NCBI GenBank assembly: GCA_963422465.1
Contig: OY730173.1
Span: forward strand, 3,844,001 to 3,908,000
Origin: Lichina pygmaea
Taxonomy: Eukaryota; Ascomycota; Lichinomycetes; Lichinales; Lichinaceae
DNA: 64,000 nt
Direction of reading: 5' to 3'
Part shown: positions 1 through 8,694 of the stretch, one piece after another
How the letters are laid out: the number at the start of each line of letters is the position of its first letter
Numbering within the stretch: position 1 is the stretch's first letter
Notes under the pieces: model-generated
What the model was told of the DNA's origin: nothing
Databases searched by the model: none
What the model saw: only the letters and a program-made list of their open reading frames with translations
Made by a program: the position numbers and the translations under genes

Positions 1-735
1 TGCAGTCAATGAAGCTGTTATCCTGTGCCTCGAAGTGCCACCCCAGCATCCCTGACCGATCATCCGGAAACCATTGCTTCTGTACAGATTTCCCCTTGAA
101 AATAACAAGGGGATCAATGCACTGCCCGGTGGCATTGATGCACTTGACAATTGTAGTCCATGTATGACACGCAGGAGTACTCAGACACTCAGTCTTCTTC
201 TCCCGCCCTGTCAAGATCTTCCCAGAGTAGGACATGCCTTCCATAAGGTCTGTCTCATCCATATTGTACTGGAATTGTGGTGCAATACTCAAGATCTTTG
301 GATGTGCCATCATATCAAAGAATAGCTTTATATTAGCCTCTGAGGCACCATTCTTTCTAATCTGATCAAGTGGAACTGCTTTCAGGGACTTAACCTCTGG
401 GTTCCGTCGCAAAAAGTTCTCAATCCAATGCTTCCCCAGAGGTTTATCATCCCCTCCAGCTTTAAGCAGTTTCTCGGCGAAATGAGCAAGCTGTTGATGC
501 CGGGGTGCAAAGCCTAGCGAGGCTCGGAGGAGGACCCAGTCTTGCAGACTGGATTCCTGGTCTGGGGAGAGTCTTTGGCGACTCTGGTTGAAGACTGGTC
601 GTACGTTTCGCCCATGTGATCAGGCACAGAGGGTGGTAGGGGGGATAACCCAGGTTTTTGCAGCGGTACAGATTGGCATTCCATCGGAGATAGCTTCCAG
701 CGTGTTCTGGAGGTCCTCAGTCGTGTACGAAGGCA
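1..735 (-). pseudogene. pogo/Fot1-type DDE transposase, N-terminal part, broken
   Basis: Read on the minus strand from an ATG at about 735, one frame gives an N-terminus (MPSYTTEDLQNTLEA...), a CENP-B-like region (SPDQESSLQDWVLL, KHWIENFLRRNPE) and the start of a DDE domain: YNMDET with the first catalytic Asp, GREKKTECLS, then INATGQCIDPLVIFKGKS and QWFPDD. This order is that of Fot1/pogo (Tc1/mariner superfamily) transposases, which cut and paste the element. The frame is interrupted once, by TGA at 620-622 (probably CGA to TGA); the surrounding residues continue in the same frame. The rest of the DDE domain lies left of the window. It is therefore an inactive or at least nonsense-mutated copy. 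Family assignment is firm; the extent of the element is not known. Confidence 0.85.
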
Positions 736-887
736 TGATGAATCAATTAAGCCACTTAGAAGTCTGGATACTTGATTGTGGGAGGTGCTGCGACATGTTG
801 TTGATGCAAGAGTCGTGCAGATTTATCGCTTAGGAGGTGGCCGTGAAGGGGGGTGGGCCGCGAAGGGGGGTACGACCTTAGGCCTTA
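736..887. other. 5' flank of the pogo-like transposase, up to LINE A
   Basis: About 150 bases between the transposase ATG and the first recognisable LINE codons. The part at 835-885 is G-rich with repeated runs of G and probably holds the terminal inverted repeat of the pogo element, but the partner end is outside the window, so the exact terminus cannot be fixed. Confidence 0.4.
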
Positions 888-1395
888 ACATCCCACCTCT
901 AACAAGCAAGAAAGAAGTGGACAATTACCTGGAAAGACTGGACAAAACTCTTCAAGAAATTCTAAACAAAACAACTTAACCTTGCAAAGAGTCCAGGTAT
1001 GCAGTACTATGGTGGAACCAGGAAATCAAAGAAACTATCCAGGAGGAGAGAAAAGTATGAAGAAAAGTACCCAGGGCCAAGAGGAAACCACCAGACTGGA
1101 GAAGATAACCAAAAAGAAAAAGAGTCTGATCAGACAAGCTAAAAGAAAAGTATTCAGAACACATCTCCAACAGCTAGCAGGAACCCAGGGCTACTGGAGA
1201 ATTGCCAAATAGGGAAAAGAAAAAGCTGGCAAAGTTCCTGACCTACCAATAGTCCCAGAACTTATAGGACAACAAGGACAGCTGGCAAAGTTTTTTGAAG
1301 AAAAAACAGAAGCTTTCAGAACTTAATTCTTCCCTCTTCCTCTACAGCCAGAGGCAGAAGAACAGGATCTGCCAGAAGAAATCCAGGAATAGCAA
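888..1395 (+). mobile_element. LINE A, fragment 1 (ORF2 linker between endonuclease and RT)
   Basis: Plus-strand translation gives a decayed version of the ORF2 segment seen intact in LINE B: IPPLTSKKEVDNYLERLDKT..., WWNQEIKETIQEE..., and a lysine-rich stretch. Several stops and frameshifts are present. The copy is cut at 1395 by gypsy element A and resumes at 7711, where the reading continues QEVSEE...KKKKPFSAPG. The first recognisable LINE bases abut the pogo remnant, so the 5' part (ORF1, endonuclease) is missing. Confidence 0.8.
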
Positions 1396-1474
1396 TGTTA
1401 AGGCCCAGGCCGGAACGGCTGAGCCGACCGAAGCGAGTGTACAGAGGTACACGGAACAATGTTCACCCGACCCG

Positions 1475-1567
1475 GTGGACAAGGTGGACGATGTGTAACC
1501 AGCTCGTCCAGCTTGTCCACGGTGGACGAGGTGGACAACGTGTAACCAGCTTGTCCAGCTCGTCCAC
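1475..1567. repeat. Two tandem inverted-repeat units in U3 of the gypsy A LTR
   Basis: Unit 1 pairs an arm at 1475-1491 with 1504-1520. Unit 2 pairs 1522-1538 with 1551-1567. Each arm is 17 nt made of two GTGGAC boxes, with one mismatch per stem and a 12-nt loop ending TGTAACCAGC. Arm order is swapped between the units, yet each pairs with its own partner. They lie about 50-140 bp upstream of the TATA box. Possible roles are transcription factor sites or a structured element; neither is shown. Confidence 0.8.
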
Positions 1568-1615
1568 GCAGAAAGCTGATACCCCTCGGGAGGACCCCCC
1601 CCCCTCAGGCTCCTG

Positions 1616-1623
1616 TATATAAG
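1616..1623 (+). promoter_or_regulatory. TATA box of the gypsy A 5' LTR
   Basis: TATATAAG lies inside the LTR downstream of a C-rich run and is repeated at 7540-7547 in the 3' LTR. It is the likely core promoter for the genomic RNA; the start site is inferred to lie 25-35 bp downstream. Confidence 0.6.
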
Positions 1624-1824
1624 AACCCAGATAGCCGGAGAGAATAGCTCTCCAGGCTGAACGCACATTACAAGCGACAATAGCAAGAGAGTTACCCCAC
1701 TTGCTATTCATCTATTGAGTCCCTGCCCTCCTCAGTCGAAGACAGGACCACCCACATTCTGTGTGAACGTGGACTGGCTGTTAACAGTTTCAGCCTCTAA
1801 CACATAGGACACCGGCTCAATACG

Positions 1825-3369
1825 ATGGCAGATCCACGCAGCCCTACCCCTTCGCAGGCAGGCCAAGCTCGGGCTGCGCCTCAGGCGCAAGCCCAGGAAC
1901 CACCTGTCCCTACCACCCTCACCTTACCTCCAAAGCCGTTGAAGGTGGGTATGCCGAAGAGGTACGATGGATCACAAGGGGGATTGGAATTATTCTTCTC
2001 TCAGCTTGAGCTTTACTACAGATTCAACACCGCACAATTCCCTACGGAACAGGAGAAGGTGCTGTTCGCAGCTTCCTACCTGGACGGACCGATGTTTGCC
2101 TGGTTCAATGTCTACCTACGAGACTTCCTCGACAACAAGGAAGATCCCTCTAGCATGGAGACCACAACACGGCAGATCATTGGGAGATTCTCTACCTTCA
2201 AGACCCAGATGAAGAAGACCTTCGGGGTTATTGATGAAGAACAAGATGCGGAACGAAAGCTCCAAGCACTACGGCAGACAGGGTCAGCATCAGACTTTGC
2301 GGCGAAGTTCCAACAGTTGTCAGTGAGGACACAATGGGGAGACAGTGCCTTGACGGCACTATTCTACCAAGCTCTCAAGGAACAAGTCAAGGATGACATC
2401 GCACGAGGAGACTGACCCACCGACCTCAAGGATATGATCGACACAGTGGTACACATCAACGACCGACAGTTCGAACAAGAACTTGAGAAGCGAGGCAAGC
2501 ATGCAAGGCCATAGGGCAAAAAGACAGCGCCAGCACAAGACAAGTACGGCTTGACACCCATGGAGATTGATGCAACAACACCACAGGCAACAAAGAAGAA
2601 AGAAACACGGAAGTGTTACAATTGCCAGAAGGTAGGACACCTCGCAGCCAACTGCCAAAGCAAGAAGAAGAAGGAAGGCAAGGGTAAGCAGTTGAATGCC
2701 ACTGGTGCCTGGAAAGGCAAGGGCATTCAGGAGCCACCGAGGGCTCCCAGAGGCACGCTACCCATGAACCGGTCAGAAGCAACACTCCTCGGGCAGGAGG
2801 ACAATCTCAGACAGCACATCGAAAGACTGGAGAACGATCTGCAGAGGTCACTGGAGGACCTGCACGCAACCCAAGACCAGATCGATAAGGTTCATTGGGA
2901 GGATGACCTGATCTCCGAATTTGACACAACAGACTACGAGATTGATATAACCGGCATGCCACCAGTTCCCGAGACACCACTACTCCGACGACAGGATGCG
3001 ACCTTGTCGGAGGACGGTGAAGCAAGAGTGACGCGATGGGTGGACGACACCATCAGCATCTCACAGCCCCGAGACATCGCAGTGCAAGTGGACCTTCACC
3101 AGGCTACGACACCAGCCTGCGGACATCCTTATTGGAAAGGATGTGAGGACCACCACTGCAAGGAACATCTCCTAGAGAAAAGGAGAAGGCACTACTTCCC
3201 TGGCCCAGAATACCACAAGAAAGCCTGGAGCATCAAGCACCAGCTAAGCCAGCAAGGGAAAGAACACGATGATTGTGGAGAAGACGCATGGGAGCTATGC
3301 TTCACCGAAAAATGCGAAAGACACGCGGCAGAACACCAGGCTCAGGGCCTTGGTTGTTCAAAAAACTAG
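1825..3369 (+). pseudogene. gypsy A gag (capsid-nucleocapsid), two in-frame stops
   Basis: Starts MADPRSPTPSQAGQ and runs in one frame to 3369, with stops at 2413-2415 (TGA) and about 2512-2514 (TAG). The first 196 codons hold the retrotransposon gag capsid core (RYDGSQGGLELFFSQLELYY, FAAKFQQLSVRTQWGD). A zinc knuckle follows, CYNCQKVGHLAANC (C-x2-C-x4-H-x4-C), after a lysine-rich stretch. Downstream is a second Cys/His-rich module (CGHPYWKGCEDHHCKEH). Gag forms the particle that packages element RNA. The two stops replace a likely CGA and CAG, that is C-to-T changes, so intact source copies probably encoded one continuous Gag of about 515 residues. The C-terminal part overlaps the start of pol in another frame. 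Confidence 0.9.
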
Positions 3370-6300
3370 CAGTGCTCTTCAAATCCGGAGTCGGAAGAGC
3401 AGGCAAGACAACACTCCGGAGAGAAGGGGTCAAGCAGAGCCTTGACGCGACAGCCTGCAGTCTGCATTTTCGCATCAAGATGAGAGTCAACAGGCATCTG
3501 ACAAACACCATGATCGACTCTGGAGCTACTGGCAACTTCATGTCAGAAAGTTTTGCCAGGAAGCACAAGATCCCGACTCAGGAAAAGAGGAATCCATACC
3601 AACTAACAGTAGTGGACGGGACACCACTCTCCAACAACCAAGGACGAGTGACGAAGGAGACCAAGAACCTACGACTGTGTGTCGACGGTACGACAATCGG
3701 ATCAGAAGAATTCAACTTAGTCCAGATACCACATGAAGTTATATTGGGTCTTCCGTGGTTGGAAAGTCAAAACCCAAGGATCGACTGGAAAAGAAGGCAC
3801 CTAGTCTTTCCGAAGAGGAGTCTGGCAACTCGAGCAGAGCCAGAGAAAGTGAGAATCAAAGAGATCTCATATGCAGGGTGGAAGAAGCACCACCGGCGAG
3901 GGCGAGCCTATGTGGCTTGGATGAAGCTCCGAAACCATCAACTTTGCACCACGCATGACGCCGTGGGCGAGACTCAGGCACCGCAGCTGCCAAGTGAGTA
4001 TAAAGACTACCAGGAGATGTTTGGTGAGGAAGCAGTCGCGACGCTACCAGAACACCAAGAGTGGGATCACGAAATTCTGCTGGAAGACAGAAAGAAACCT
4101 ACACACAGCCCTATTTACACTCTATCAGCAAAGGAGCTTGAGGCCTTAAGAGATTACCTGGACGAGAACCTAGCGAAAGGGTTCATAAGACCTTCAACAT
4201 CACCGGCCGGATACCTGATATTGTTTGTGCCAAAGAAGGACAGCAAATTACGACTGTGTGTTGACTACCGGCAGCTTAATGCGATCACAATTAAGAATCG
4301 CTACCCACTACCATTAATATCGGAAATCCAGGACTGAATCCAAGGAGCCAAGTGGTTTACCAAGTTCAACATCCGAGGCGCTTTCAACCTGGTTAGGATG
4401 AAAGATGGTGAAGAATGGAAGACAGTCTTTCGTACGAGGTACGGGCATTACGAGTATACTGTTATGCCATTCGGCCTTACGAATACACCGGCGATGTTCC
4501 AATCGCTCATTAACGCCATCCTCCGACAATACCTGGATATATTTGTTACCGCTTATATCGACGATGTCTTGGTTTACACCAATGGAACCCTGGAGGAGCA
4601 CAGACAGCATGTCAAGAAGATCCTACATACGCTCCAAAAAGCAGGAATGAGGTTACGCTTTGATAAGAGCGTCTTCCACGTGAAAGAAGTGGAATATTTG
4701 GGATTGATCCTGACGACAGAAGGAATCTGTATGGACGATACAAAGACAGCAGCAGTACAAGACTGGCCAACACCCAAAAACCTCAAAGAAGTCTAATCCT
4801 TTCTGGGATTTGCGAACTTCTACCGACAATTCATCAAGGAGTACTCAAGGACAGCAGCACCCTTGACTGAACTAACAAAGAAGGAAGAAACCTTCACATG
4901 GGGGAACAGCCAAGAGAGAGTGTTCCAGGAGCTGAAAGAGAAGTTCACCTCCGCACCCATACTGGCATTATTTGATCCTGGACAGTGGATCATCATGGAG
5001 ACGGATGCCTCGGACCAAGCACTTGGATCTTGCTTGTGTCAACCAGACGCCGAAAAACCGCCTACACTCTGTCGCATACTGATCAAGAAAGTTCTCTGGC
5101 CCAGAACTCAGGTACGATGTTCACGACAAGGAGTTGTTAGCGATTGTCGATGTATTCCAGGAGTGGAGACCTTACCTGGAAGAAGCAAAGTACACAGTGG
5201 ACGTGTACTCAGACCACAAGAATTTGGCTTACTTCACAACGACAAAGAAGCTAAACAGACGACAAGTCCGATGGGCAGAGCTTTTAGCTTCATACAACTT
5301 CCAGATCTTCTATCGAAAAGAATCAGAAAACACACGAGCGGACGCGCTTAGCAGGCGGCCTGATATGACGACAGACAACACGACAGAAGAGCGCCCAATC
5401 CTTGTGACAAAAGGACAAACTCTGGTCTATGCTCAACCTCAGTTAGCGAAAACTGAAGAAATGGGTGCACTCCTGACCCTAGGCCACAACATTGCGGCCA
5501 CGAACAAGGAAGAAGTGCCAGAGAGTGCACAAGAGGACATGATTTGACAACATCACGATAGACCTCTACACGGACATCCTGGGCAAGACAAGACCCTGGA
5601 AAAGATCTGGAGACGTTACCACTTCAACGGAATGAAGTGGAAAGTGATGGAATTTATTCGCAACTGCGAAGAGTGTGCGAAAAACAAACTGTCACGCCAC
5701 AAACCCTATGGAGAGAGTCAACAAATAGACCTCCCAGAAGCGGCTTGGGATACCATCACAATGGATTTTGTGGTGAAGCTGCCGAGGTCAGAGGACCCAG
5801 TAACAAAGGTGAAATATGACAGTATCTTGGTGGTTGTTGACAAACTCACCAAATACGCTCACCTGATCCTGTGGCGAGAGACAGGAACAGCGAGTGAACT
5901 CGCCAATGTCCTGCTCAAAGAATTGGTTAGCCAGCGAGGGCTACCCACGAAGATTATCTCGGATCAAGACAAACTCTTCACCTCGAAATTCTGGAACACG
6001 TGGACAAAACAGCTAGGGATAGACACGAGGATGTCTACTGCCTACCATCCACAAACAGACAGACAAACTGAGAGAACAAACCAAACGATGGAACAGTACC
6101 TACGCCACTACGTCAACCACTGACAGGACGATTGGGTAGAACTACTACCAATAGCTCAGTTTGCGTACAACGATCAGCAACACAGCGTGACAGGCATGAC
6201 ACTGTTCTTTGCGAACTACGGCAGAAACCCCCGCTGGGAAGCGATGGCGGCTGAAAGTGGCACTTCAACAAACATTGAAAAACTCACTGCTATGCATGAG

Positions 6301-6882
6301 GAAATGAAGACTGCAATTGAATCCGCACAAAAGACAACAAGCCACCACCTAAACAGCAAAAGGTTGAAGGGACCAACCCTGGAGAGGGGGGATAAGGTCT
6401 ATTTGTCAACAAAAAACCTGCGCTCGAAGCGACCGAGCAAAAAGCTGGATCATGTACGAATCGGACTGTTTGAGATTGAGAAGCGCACTGGAGAAGTCAA
6501 CTACCGACTAAGACTGCCAAAAAAGGCACGGATACACCGAGTATTCCATGTCTCGCTGCTTGAGCCAGCACCCAGCAACGCAGCAATCAAAACAGAATAG
6601 CACTTCGAGGATGACAAAGAAGAGTACGATGTTGAAAGGATCCTAGACAGCTGGAGAAGCGGACGGAAAATCGAATACCTGGTCAAGTGGTTAGGGTACG
6701 ACAATAAGGAGAACTCGTGGGAACCCACTGAGAACTTCAGCCCTGCGACGAACAAGAAACTGCGGAGTTTTCACCAACAAAACCCGCAGAAGCCAGGATC
6801 GATGGAGACAAAGGCCCGAGAGAAGCCAAAGCCTCCGAAGAGAAGAAGTCCTCCAAAGGCGGCGGGGACTCCACACACGTAG
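3273..6882 (+). pseudogene. gypsy A pol: protease, RT, RNase H, integrase, chromodomain; broken
   Basis: Begins overlapping the end of gag. Protease shows [10 protein letters not shown] (Asp-Ser-Gly). RT shows [28 protein letters not shown] and the catalytic YIDDVLVYT. RNase H follows (METDASDQALGS, YSDHKNLAYF, TRADALSRRPD). Integrase has a zinc-binding segment ending CEECAKNK and a core with TMDFVVKLP, IISDQDKLFTSKFW and YHPQTDRQTERTNQ. The C-terminus is a chromodomain (EYDVERILDS, YLVKWLGYD, SWEPTENF), expected to target chromatin. Defects are stops at 4335, 4794, about 5081, 5545, 6121 and 6598 and one frameshift near 5055 in an A-run. Everything else aligns as a single polyprotein ending with TAG at 6880. 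Confidence 0.92.
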
Positions 6883-7267
6883 CCTCCTGCTCGAGATCCT
6901 CCTGATCCTTGATCGCAGCAAGCTCACGCTTGATGGCCTCACCCTCCTTCTTGGACAACACACCCAACTGACGACAGAGACGAAGTTTGCGAGGAAGGAG
7001 AACAGACTCCTGCTCCTCGATCTCCTTCAGTTGAGCCTCGAGCTGAGTGCGCTCAAGCTCCATCTTCTCCCACTCTGACTCCGCGAGATGGAGATCGCAA
7101 CGGCAACCCTTCTCAAGGCACCGACCGCAAAATGTGGACTCTGAACTGACGACACACTTGGCACAGTCACGACGACATGCGCTGCATGAAACTTTGGATA
7201 CCTTGCCCATCTTGCCAACACGAGAACCGAGGACTCCACGACAATTAACACAAGATGTCCGGGTCAT
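6737..7267 (-). CDS. Antisense Cys-rich/coiled-coil ORF in gypsy A, function unknown
   Basis: An uninterrupted 176-codon frame on the strand opposite to gag-pol, between the end of pol and the 3' LTR; its last 50 codons overlap the chromodomain end antisense. The N-terminal 60 residues carry paired cysteines (SCVNC, SCSACRRDCAKC, FCGRCLEKGCRC), a zinc-binding look. Residues about 65-130 are rich in Glu, Lys, Leu and Gln in heptad-like spacing (SEWEKMELERTQLEAQ) and should form a coiled coil. The tail is Ser/Pro/Leu-rich. While sense gag-pol has about eight stops, this frame has none. Recognisable decayed versions lie in two other copies at 60170-60640 and 61031-61200. I do not recognise a named family; chance openness opposite pol is the alternative. 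Confidence 0.5.
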   Translation of the reverse strand: MTRTSCVNCRGVLGSRVGKMGKVSKVSCSACRRDCAKCVVSSESTFCGRCLEKGCRCDLHLAESEWEKMELERTQLEAQLKEIEEQESVLLPRKLRLCRQLGVLSKKEGEAIKRELAAIKDQEDLEQEATCVESPPPLEDFFSSEALASLGPLSPSILASAGFVGENSAVSCSSQG

Positions 7268-7304
7268 GGTAAGAGAAGCGAGAGGATCTGGGGACAGAAC
7301 CTTT

Positions 7305-7318
7305 GGAGGGAGGGGATA
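7305..7318 (+). other. Polypurine tract of gypsy A
   Basis: GGAGGGAGGGGATA directly precedes the 3' LTR at 7320. This is the expected position for the primer of plus-strand DNA synthesis. The same tract is kept before the LTRs at 60683 and 61224. Confidence 0.75.
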
Positions 7319-7319
7319 G

Positions 7320-7710
7320 TGTTAAGGCCCAGGCCAGAATGGCTGAGCCGACTGAAGCGAGTGTACAGAGGTACACAGAACAATGTTCACCTGACCCGGT
7401 GGACAAGGTGGATGATGTGTAACCAGCTCGTCCAGCTTGTCCACGGTGGACGAGGTGGATGATGTGTAACCAGCTTGTCCAGCTCGTCCACGCAGAAAGC
7501 TGATACCCCTCGGGAGGACCCCCCCCCCTCAGGCTTCTGTATATAAGAACCCAGATAGCCGGAGAGAATAGCTCTCCAGGCTGAACGCACATTACGAGCG
7601 ACAATAGCAAGAGAGTTACCCCACTTGCTATTCATCTATTGAGTCCCTGCCCTCCTCGGTCGAAGACAGGACCACCCACATTCTGTGTGAACGTGGACTG
7701 GCTGTTAACA
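7320..7710 (+). repeat. 3' LTR of gypsy A
   Basis: Same 391-bp length as the 5' LTR. Differences include CCGG/CCAG, ACGG/ATGG, CCGA/CTGA and ACAACG/ATGATG; the last is most simply explained by loss of two CpGs from an ancestral ACGACG. It is followed by the target duplication AGCAA and then by LINE A. Confidence 0.95.
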
Positions 7711-8423
7711 AGCAACTACCCCAAGAAGTTTCTGAGGAATAAGTACAAGAGGTTCTAAAGAAGAAAAAACCTTTTTCAGCACCAGGCCAACACACTCTGC
7801 CAAATGGATTTCTAAGAGCATTGGGAAACCCCTTCAATAAAAGAATTGCCAAGAATCTGGAGACTTGCTGGAAACTGGCATACTTCCCAGACAGGTACAA
7901 ATCAGCCAAGACAATCTGCTTAAGGAAATCTGGCAAGAGATCTTACTGTCAAGTAAAAGCATAGTGTTCTATAGCTTTTCTGAACACAATTGGGAAGCTA
8001 ATAGAAGCTATCACAGCTGCAAGACTAAGTGAACTAGCTGAGAAAGAAAACCTCTTACAAGAAATCCACATAGGTTTCAGAAAAGAAAGATCAACAGAAT
8101 CAGCACTTTTTCTTCTGATCTTCCAGGTAGAAAAGATCTGGAAAGAAGGAATAGTTGCCAGTCTTCTCTTTCTGGACATCTCTGGAGCCTATAACAGAGT
8201 CTTATCAGAAGTTCTCAGAAAGATCCTGATTAAGAAAAAGATTTCTAAGTGGTTTGTATCCTAGATTTTTTCTTTCACTACTGCATGCACTACCTCCCTT
8301 GTGTTTGATGACTCAGAGTCTTCCCAGTTCTCTATACATTGTGGAGTCCTTCAAGGATCACCTCTTTCTCCTATTCTATTTCTTTTCTATATCTCAGAAC
8401 TTCACAACACAGTACATACCCCT
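7711..8423 (+). mobile_element. LINE A, fragment 2 (RT N-terminal half)
   Basis: Plus-strand reading KKKKPFSAPGQHTLPNGF, WKLAYFPDRYKSAKTICLRK, GFRKERSTESALFLL, LLFLDISGAYNRV and HCGVLQGSPLSPILFLFYIS is the fingers/palm of a non-LTR reverse transcriptase, with several stops. It ends ELHNTVHTP at 8423, where gypsy B enters, and the very next RT residues (EKEVSALSFADDTN) appear at 13747. Confidence 0.9.
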
Positions 8424-8694
8424 TGTGACGAGGCAATAGCAGAGCAGAACTCAAGCCTAACTGATTTGGTAACCTTGACCTGACTTGGCTTGAGACTTGA
8501 GACTTGGATTGATGTACAAGGCGAAAGACGAGGAAGGAAAAGAGAAAAGAAGAGAAGAAGCTGGGGGAGCAGGAGAAGTTCTTATAGGCAGGGGATCAGG
8601 CAACAGCGGAGCAAACAGGCAAACAGTGCAGATGGGACTTCCCAGCAAGGTGCGTGGCTTGTGCCAGATATGCAACTGGGCCAGAACCGTGACA
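8424..8694 (-). repeat. LTR of gypsy B copy 1 (3' LTR in element orientation)
   Basis: A 271-bp direct repeat of 13471-13741. On the minus strand it carries CCTATAAGAAC, a TATA-like promoter box at about 8582-8592. The pol stop codon (TAA, 8695-8697) touches the LTR border, and the purine tract AAGGAGGGGGG lies within the last pol codons. Confidence 0.95.

Larger units (their letters stand above)
1396..1786 (+). repeat. 5' LTR of gypsy A
   Basis: A 391-bp direct repeat of 7320-7710. It begins TGTTAAGGCC and ends GGCTGTTAACA, with inverted ends TGTTAA/TTAACA. It contains two tandem hairpin units (1475-1567), a C-run, and a TATA box. Compared with the 3' LTR I count 12 differences, all transitions and nearly all at CpG positions. 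Confidence 0.95.
1396..7710 (+). mobile_element. Ty3/gypsy LTR retrotransposon A (chromovirus), full length
   Basis: A 6315-bp element bounded by two 391-bp LTRs (TGTTAAGG...TTAACA) and by a perfect 5-bp target duplication AGCAA (1391-1395 and 7711-7715). Order on the plus strand is LTR, gag, pol (protease, RT, RNase H, integrase, chromodomain), an antisense frame, polypurine tract, LTR. The RT-before-integrase order and the chromodomain place it in Ty3/gypsy chromoviruses. It sits inside LINE A, whose frame continues across the insertion. The coding frames carry about eight nonsense codons and one frameshift, so this copy cannot make full proteins. Confidence 0.95.
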
